Below are positions 59,056-64,000 of a stretch of DNA of 64,000 bases, piece by piece; the first letter of the stretch is position 1, and each line of letters starts with the position of its first letter. The stretch is from Hermatobates lingyangjiaoensis (taxonomy: Eukaryota; Arthropoda; Insecta; Hemiptera; Hermatobatidae). The notes below the pieces were generated by a model. It was not told the DNA's origin. It did no database searches and saw nothing but the letters and a program-made list of their open reading frames with translations. The stretch is from contig JAPFBL010000119.1 of NCBI GenBank assembly GCA_026182355.1, forward strand, positions 124,001 through 188,000, in the 5' to 3' direction. The position numbers were made by a program, and so were the translations under genes.

Positions 59056-59300
59056 TGTAGTGGCGTAGCAAGGGGGAGGTTAGTCCACCCCGGGCGGCAC
59101 ATTAAAGGGGGCGGCATTTTGAGGGTGACAACATAGAAAATAATTAAGCCATAAACAGCTAACAAAAAATCTGAAATTTAATAACAAAATGAGTTCTTAA
59201 GGTCCATGATTGTAATTCCATGAAAATAAATATTTTGAAGACTTTCTGGAATTTTGAAGGTTAAGGATTATCAACGGTAACCCGGGTGGGGGGGGGGGGA
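59056..59300. mobile_element. Probable DNA-transposon fragment with GC-rich ends
   Basis: GTAGTGGCGTAGCAAGGGGG and CACCCCGGGCGGCAC at the left resemble the GC-rich terminal sequences of a widespread class of hAT-like repeats. A CAACGGTAACCCGGGTGGGG segment with a G run (59288-59298) is at the right. No matching inverted terminus or target duplication was found, so it is incomplete. Confidence 0.35.
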
Positions 59301-59771
59301 TCTTATGACTGCTAATGGCATGATAATGATTAATGCTTTTTACCAAGATATTTGAGTGGAAAGTGTTACAGAGGACTGATGAACATAAAACGTCACGTTC
59401 TTTTATTTGAAGATCTTATTATAAATAAATACAGTTCTTCTGACCACCCGCTGAAGGGGTGAGAAAAAAAGCCTTGACTTGACTTGGAAAAAAAGGAGCG
59501 AAAGCTCAGAAATTCGGTCATTTATGATTTGGACACAATTTAACCATAAACAAGGTACATTACTGAGAGCTAATTGCACATGGTGTGACCCATCCAAATG
59601 CTAAGCACGCCCAGCTTTGCTTAACTTTGGTTATTGCCATTCGAATGATTAAAAATATATAGGCAGTGTAAAACTCTGCCAAGAATAAAAAGCAATATTG
59701 TTTCTGTTAAAATTGGAATATTCATGAGAGAGTTAAAAATGTTGAGGACGTCATGTATCACTGGATCAATC
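59301..59771. other. No gene seen
   Basis: Two minus-strand frames (59403-59597, 59621-59809) have no recognised similarity. Confidence 0.4.
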
Positions 59772-59850
59772 TCTATATATAAAGTTCGTGAGTTTGTTTT
59801 TTCACCCATTTCCCGTGGAGAGAGAGACCTGAAATTAAATGTATATTATT
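59772..59850 (+). mobile_element. Possible Helitron 5' end of a second family
   Basis: TCTATATATAAAGTTCGTGA followed by GTTTGTTTTTTCACCCATTT has the TC start and TATATA-rich opening typical of Helitron 5' ends, and differs from the family at 7568. No matching CTAG terminus was identified downstream, so this is tentative. Confidence 0.3.
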
Positions 59851-59924
59851 TATTACCTGAATAATGTTAAATAAAAAATAATTATCACTATATTCCCATA
59901 TAGTGTATTCCCCTACTTGGAGCC

Positions 59925-60365
59925 AGGGTAGCAAGTGTCTTACATACTCACCGATGACAGTAGTGCAAATGTATTATATATAAATGTAACAAAACATTAT
60001 TTTTAAGTCAATATTTGCGTACTATAAACACTGGTAATAAACTAAAGGCGTGGAGCCAGTGTAGACTACTGGCTTGCGTGCTCGCTAATGACAGTAGCAC
60101 AAATATATTAAAAATAAATGTAACAAAAAATTTCTGAATTTAAAATTTGAATAATATAAAAAATTGTAATGAAGTAAAGGTATGGATCCAGGGTATTAAT
60201 GACAGTAGTGAAAATGTACTATATATAAATGTAAAAAAGAAAATTTAAATTTGCGAAATATAAACACAGGTAATAAAATAAAGGCATGGAGCAAAAGTAG
60301 CCCAGAGGCTTGCGTGCTCGCTGACAGTTCTGCAAATGTGTTATACATAAATGTAACAAATATAT
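59925..60365 (+). repeat. Tandem array of a SINE-head-like unit, 111-135-bp period
   Basis: About four units with the order GGAGCC.GGGTAG, CTGGCTTGCGTGCTCGC, GACAGTAGTGCAAAT and TATATATAAATGTAAC. An AT block with ATAAACACTGGTAATAAA then leads to AAAGGCATGGAGC. Anchor points GACAG occur at 59955, 60090, 60201 and 60323. The unit begins like the tRNA-like head of the SINE at 34255 but has no B box. It is the same unit as at 46360, in opposite orientation. Confidence 0.75.
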
Positions 60366-60834
60366 TATAAACTGTTACATTATAGGTTAAAAATGAATAA
60401 TTTTAGAAACAAACTTGAACACAACTGTCAGGTAAAATACGAATGTTCTAAGGTTATATAATAAAGATACATTCCATTCATTAATGTTATTTTATGTCAG
60501 ATAAATAAACTGAATATTTCAATTTACAGGTTTTGTTTGTTTTGAATATATTTCATTGTCTATATAACTATGATTTATTTATTTATATGATTAAATAATT
60601 GATTTTTTTTTACTTTTAAATACTTTTTATTTAGCTAGATATACTTATTGTGTATATATCTTGAATCATATTTAGAATACTATATTAAAGGCTTGGGCCA
60701 CATAAGAATCTGTTTCCGTGCCTTAATAACAAGAAACAACAATTAAAATTATCCCTGTCAATCATGTTCAGTGAGTTAATTTCAATACTTATTGTTATAA
60801 ATTTTGAGTGACACAAAGGGTCAGGGGTAGTCTA
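60366..60834. other. No gene seen
   Basis: AT-rich sequence with no recognised features. Confidence 0.4.
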
Positions 60835-60960
60835 GTAACAAAATAAAATTGGAGAATTTCGTCTGCACACAAAAAAAAAAGAGTTGAAAATGAAACTAAC
60901 AACGCGTTTCTAACACTTAGTTTAGTTCTTGAGGTTTACATCTAAAACAATATACATCAG
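60835..60960 (-). repeat. Repeat family Z, single copy
   Basis: GAAAATGAAACTAACAACGC, GTTTCTAACACTTAGTTTAG and TTCTTGAGGTTTACATCTAA match the minus-oriented family Z arm at 5490-5560 and 15945-16010. The upstream AAAAATTACGTCTC-type block is diverged (GAATTTCGTCTGCACAC). Confidence 0.55.
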
Positions 60961-61744
60961 AACATCAGAGCAAATTATTTGAAATTGAATACAATATATG
61001 AATTTTGAATTGCGCTATTGTGGTTTTTGACAAGGGAATTAGAGTGAAAATTGACTTAATTAATTCTGAACCTTAATAAAAAATGACAACATACTAAAAC
61101 ATTAACCAATTTGTAAGTAACTATTGAGATGTTGTAGCAACAGGGACCCAGGTGGAACTGAGGGTGTCAAGGAGTGTCAAATTTCAAAAATTTGATTGAT
61201 TTCCATGATTTGAAGTCATGATATCCGTTTTTCATGTCTTTTTTAATAATGGATGTGTTTACACATACTGATATGTAGATACGAAAAATGTTTTAATTTG
61301 ACATATATATAAATAGTCATAGAGTAGAAGAATTGTATAGTTATTGGGGAATATCGACCATTGGGAATGAGTCTTTATTACTGCAACAAAACAATGTATT
61401 CATTCACTGTCTTCTACCTTTAGAATATAATTACTATCACAATATTAAGAAAAACTAAAAAACATTTCATCATGTTGTGTTATTAAGAAGTCTTAACTAA
61501 TCACCTACTAACTTCCTTCTGTAACTACCTGTTGTATTAGTCTACCTTTGTGTATGAGTATTTGAGTAATAGTATGAGTAATGAGATTGTGATTCATTTT
61601 TGAATCAGTATGGATATTACTGCTACAAGTAATGTACTATTAACCTCAATGATAACTTAATAAATATTTTTTTAATATCTTTTTAGAGGGCCGAGTAACT
61701 GACAAAGTCATCTCTCCGATGCTGATTCTTTGTGGGAATATTCC
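60961..61744. other. No gene seen
   Basis: AT-rich sequence with no recognised features. Confidence 0.4.
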
Positions 61745-61855
61745 ATTTTTCAATAATTCTACGAGTACATTGGTAATGCTAAATTGTTCCTAACTGAGGT
61801 TTATTTAGAGTAAGGATCTTTAACGAGTACCTGACATCGTACAGATGCTTAACTC
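61745..61855 (-). mobile_element. SINE body fragment, minus strand
   Basis: GTAAGGATCTTTAACGAGTA and CCTGACATCGTACAG are the reverse complement of the SINE body (GATGTCAGGTACTCGTTAAA, GATCC). Similarity ends at a C11 run at 61855. It may be the left half of a SINE whose head lies at 62604. Confidence 0.6.
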
Positions 61856-62530
61856 CCCCCCCCCCTCACGATGTACCTTCAGCTTGTCATGGTTGGAGGG
61901 GGGGGGGGTTAATATGCCTGGATGGCCTGGACTAAGAAAGGCATAACTTTGGTGGTGTGCTAGCCTGGGCTGGTGTCAGGGGGTGGAAAGTCCGCTCATT
62001 CGCGCGCTGTCTTGGGTGGTGGACCGCCTTCATTGGGCTCATTCATTGTGGTGACACACGACAGCTTCAACTACTAATTTAGAGTTCCTGCCCTTTGGCT
62101 GGTATCCGGAAAGTCAGCTCATTCCTGCTCTGGTTCGGGGTCTTGACCTCCAGATTTCTTTTCTTCTTCCGGCTTGTTCATTCCTGACGCGGTGCGTTTA
62201 TCGCCTGGACCCTTCTCCTTCTTTCCCCCTATACCTTTTCTCTTAATCTCTGACTCCTTCCCTTACTTATCTATTCCTTGCTATATTTCAGCTCCTTATT
62301 ATATATTCATCTTGTTATATCCCTTTTATATTTTGCAACTGTAGTTCTTGATATTCTCTTTCGTCAGTAACCATCAGTCTCCTTGAGACTCACGCTTTTG
62401 TTGATGCACTTTGTGGAAGCCCGCCTCCGCGAGGTCCACAGTGGCACTTCACGAGTACTGCCTCGTTTTGTCTTATTTGTTAGGGAACGGTTTGTTTTTC
62501 GTGACAAGGCGAAAGGGCTCCATGTTAAAA
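61855..62530. other. GC-rich block of unknown origin between two SINE parts
   Basis: This stretch is much richer in G and C than the rest of the window and starts with C11 (61855-61865) facing G11 (61908-61918) across a 42-nt loop. TTAA flanks both runs. Pieces such as GTCCGCTCATTCGCGCGCTG and GGAAAGTCAGCTCATTCCTG repeat loosely (about 61990 and 62112). No open frame has recognisable similarity. It could be a retrotransposon 5' region or an unrelated insertion. Confidence 0.35.
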
Positions 62531-62603
62531 AAATCAACCTATGTTTTATCATGTTATAGTCGAATGGCAACAGAGCATGATTAAGTCAAAACAAGTTTCA
62601 TGT

Positions 62604-62682
62604 TCGCTCAGGTGGGTATCAAACCCCGGACCTACCATATCAGAGGCGAGCACATTGCCTCTGATCTAACTTGGTCCCCTAT
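62604..62682 (-). mobile_element. SINE tRNA-like head, minus strand
   Basis: Reverse complement gives GGGGACCAAGTTAGATCAGA (box A region), then GGTAGGTCCGGGGTTTGATA (box B-like). It ends near TGAGCGAACATG. Position and orientation fit the missing head of the fragment at 61745-61855. Confidence 0.6.
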
Positions 62683-63442
62683 TCAGTGTCTTAATCTTAT
62701 TTATCTAATAATAACTAATATATAATGATGTTTATGTACTAACCTGGCCACAGAAACGTAGGCTCAATACATCTTACGTTGGTCGGTCTATCATGTATCA
62801 CACAGATTTTTATTTCTCATATCAGATGGGATTAACAACTTCAGTCGTTAAATACGTCAGTCAACTAATAGTACACCTATCAATAAGAAAAACTCACCTG
62901 AATGTTATTATTTAACAACAATATACGAGTACACTTTTAAATAATTTATAATTGCTAAACAAATTGACAAAAAGGTTTCATTAGGAATTGTTATGACTGC
63001 TTTGTGACTGCCTAATAGAATAAGACTAAAGTGAATTAGAGTTTAGTCACTGTTTCAGGTTGAAATTAAACTCTCAATGTCAAAGTATAACAAACATACA
63101 AGTAACTAAATCCTATTCAAAGAAATCAACCTAAATAAATTATTAACACGCATATGAGCTTAGCGAAGTAAATTTTCATTTCAAACCAAGGTCTATTGAT
63201 TTTATATTACAAGGGTGTAAATGTGAATTCGAAATAATGGTGTTTACATAACTGAATCTTACAGTATACAAATAATAATACAGTATACAGACAATGTTAT
63301 AAATAAATAAATTATTTGGTATTCATATGAAATAATTACCCTAGTTATGAATATCAATGATATTTCATGTATAAATATTCTTACGTATGTAGGTTCAGTT
63401 TTTTTTATACTGAAGACTGACCAAATTCTGATTCGTTTTAGC

Positions 63443-63445
<3 letters not shown>
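62683..63445. other. No gene seen; weak family Y fragment
   Basis: AT-rich sequence. At 63030-63085 GTTTAGTCACTGTTTCAGGT and AAACTCTCAATGTCAAAG resemble family Y. Confidence 0.4.

Positions 63446-63494
<49 letters not shown>
63446..63494. repeat. (TA)n microsatellite
   Basis: About 24 uninterrupted TA units at the edge of a family X copy. The 89-codon minus-strand frame with an IYIYIY run is a translation of this repeat, not a gene. Confidence 0.9.
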
Positions 63495-63497
<3 letters not shown>

Positions 63498-63692
63498 CAA
63501 TATAGACAAAGAAACATAGAGAAATCAAAAGAACACACTTACAGTCTCTAATTTTTGGTTTGAACCGTCTTCAGGAGAGATAAGAGTTGAAGACGGTTCA
63601 AACTGAAAATTAGACACTGTAAGTGTATTCTTTTGATTTCTCTATGTTTTTTTGTCTATATTGAACTATATTTGTCCGTTTTGGATCGTATT
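63493..63692. repeat. Head-to-head (foldback) copy of repeat family X
   Basis: The left arm (63493-63592, minus) carries AGTTCAATATAGACAAAGAA, ACACACTTACAGTCTCTAAT and GGTTTGAACCGTCTTCAG. The right arm (63588-63692, plus) carries GAAGACGGTTCAAACTGAAA, AGTGTATTCTTTTGATTTCT and TTGTCTATATTGAACTATAT. The arms are almost identical and nearly touch, giving a hairpin of about 100 bp per arm. Read outward, the CTGAAGA-hairpin box is present in the left arm with AAAA instead of GAAA. Confidence 0.75.
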
Positions 63693-63721
63693 TCCATCGA
63701 AAAAGTATATATATATATATA

Positions 63722-63835
63722 TAGGTGTATAATAAAATCGGGATTCGGTCAATTTTCCAGGATCAAAATCAAACTTTCAATGCCGACGTTTCGGTTTTAT
63801 TTAAAACCTTTTTCATAGGCATCTTCTCCATATAC
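63722..63835 (-). repeat. Repeat family Y (Penelope-type terminal repeat-like)
   Basis: Begins AGGTGTATAATAAAATCGGG and continues ATTCGGTCAATTTTCCAGGA and AATGCCGACGTTTCGGTTTT. Its first 35 bp recur at 63927-63960, so the unit is at least partly tandem. Minus strand: a GGTTTT-AAAT-AAAACC hairpin directly followed by GAAACGTC. Confidence 0.6.
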
Positions 63836-63897
63836 TCTTCTTATCTCCTCATAAAAACCCATAGTTGTATTTATATAAACCCAATAATATAACAAAT

Positions 63898-64000
63898 TCA
63901 ATAATATATCAACCGTTGGATAGAATAGGTGTATAATAAAATCGTGATTCGGTCAATTTTATTATACACCTATTCTATCCAACGGTTGATATATTATTGA
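63898..64000. repeat. Perfect 45-bp palindrome at the window edge
   Basis: The left arm 63898-63942 (starting TCAATAATATATCAACCG) is the exact reverse complement of 63956-64000. The 13-nt spacer is CGTGATTCGGTCA. The spacer side repeats the start of the family Y unit at 63722. The palindrome reaches the last base given, so it may be longer. Confidence 0.95.

Noticed and set aside
63259..63528. 89-codon minus-strand frame with IYIYIY run
   Set aside because: Translation of the (TA)n microsatellite.

Overview
This window looks like repeat-dominated, strongly AT-rich, gene-poor DNA from an animal nuclear genome. I found no host protein-coding gene, rRNA or functional tRNA gene that I can defend. 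Everything recognisable is a transposable element, a relic of one, or a simple repeat. An arthropod is the best guess. The evidence is the mix of Jockey-like and R1-like non-LTR retrotransposons, Penelope-like elements, Helitrons and hAT elements, plus a tRNA-derived SINE whose 3' tail resembles the arthropod telomere pentamer (CCTAA/TTAGG). That taxonomic call is an inference.

Layout. 1-12 kb: a foldback terminal-inverted-repeat element (2221-3351), a Penelope-type foldback (5404-5690), a Helitron (7568-8692, minus) and a second foldback (10879-11105). 12-18 kb: reverse-transcriptase (RT) pseudogenes at 12395-13045 and 16440-17000, a foldback at 15880-16210, a GC-rich island of unknown origin near 14.8-15.1 kb, and a hAT element with an 8-bp target-site duplication (TSD) at 17430-17979. 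19-22 kb: the 3' end of a Penelope-like element with a GIY-YIG endonuclease domain, followed by head-to-head terminal repeats. 23-31 kb: two Helitrons, one carrying a nested hAT element with a clean 8-bp TSD, a truncated Jockey-like LINE and three SINE copies. 33-37 kb: a short tandem repeat, two SINEs and a second Penelope endonuclease relic. 41-43 kb: the best-preserved gene, a Jockey-like RT (minus strand) bounded by a 13-bp TSD. 45-48 kb: a Helitron cluster in both orientations with a tandem array built on a SINE-head-like unit. 48-56 kb: SINEs (one with a 13-bp TSD), another truncated LINE, and an R1-like RT pseudogene interrupted by a C20 run. 59-64 kb: a second tandem array of the SINE-head-like unit, a GC-rich block that may split a SINE, and foldback repeats ending in a perfect 45-bp palindrome at the window edge.

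Two themes run through the window. First, the Helitrons are decayed relatives of an autonomous element: they keep the canonical ends (5' TC..., 3' hairpin + CTAG) and stop-riddled remains of the C-terminal Pif1-type helicase. Second, several otherwise different repeat families carry the arrangement CTGANGA - short hairpin - GAAA, the two conserved boxes of a hammerhead ribozyme core, and many of these repeats sit head-to-head. Hammerhead ribozymes are known from Penelope-like elements. Whether any copy here can self-cleave cannot be decided by eye, but the recurrence is the strongest candidate for a less-described system in the window.
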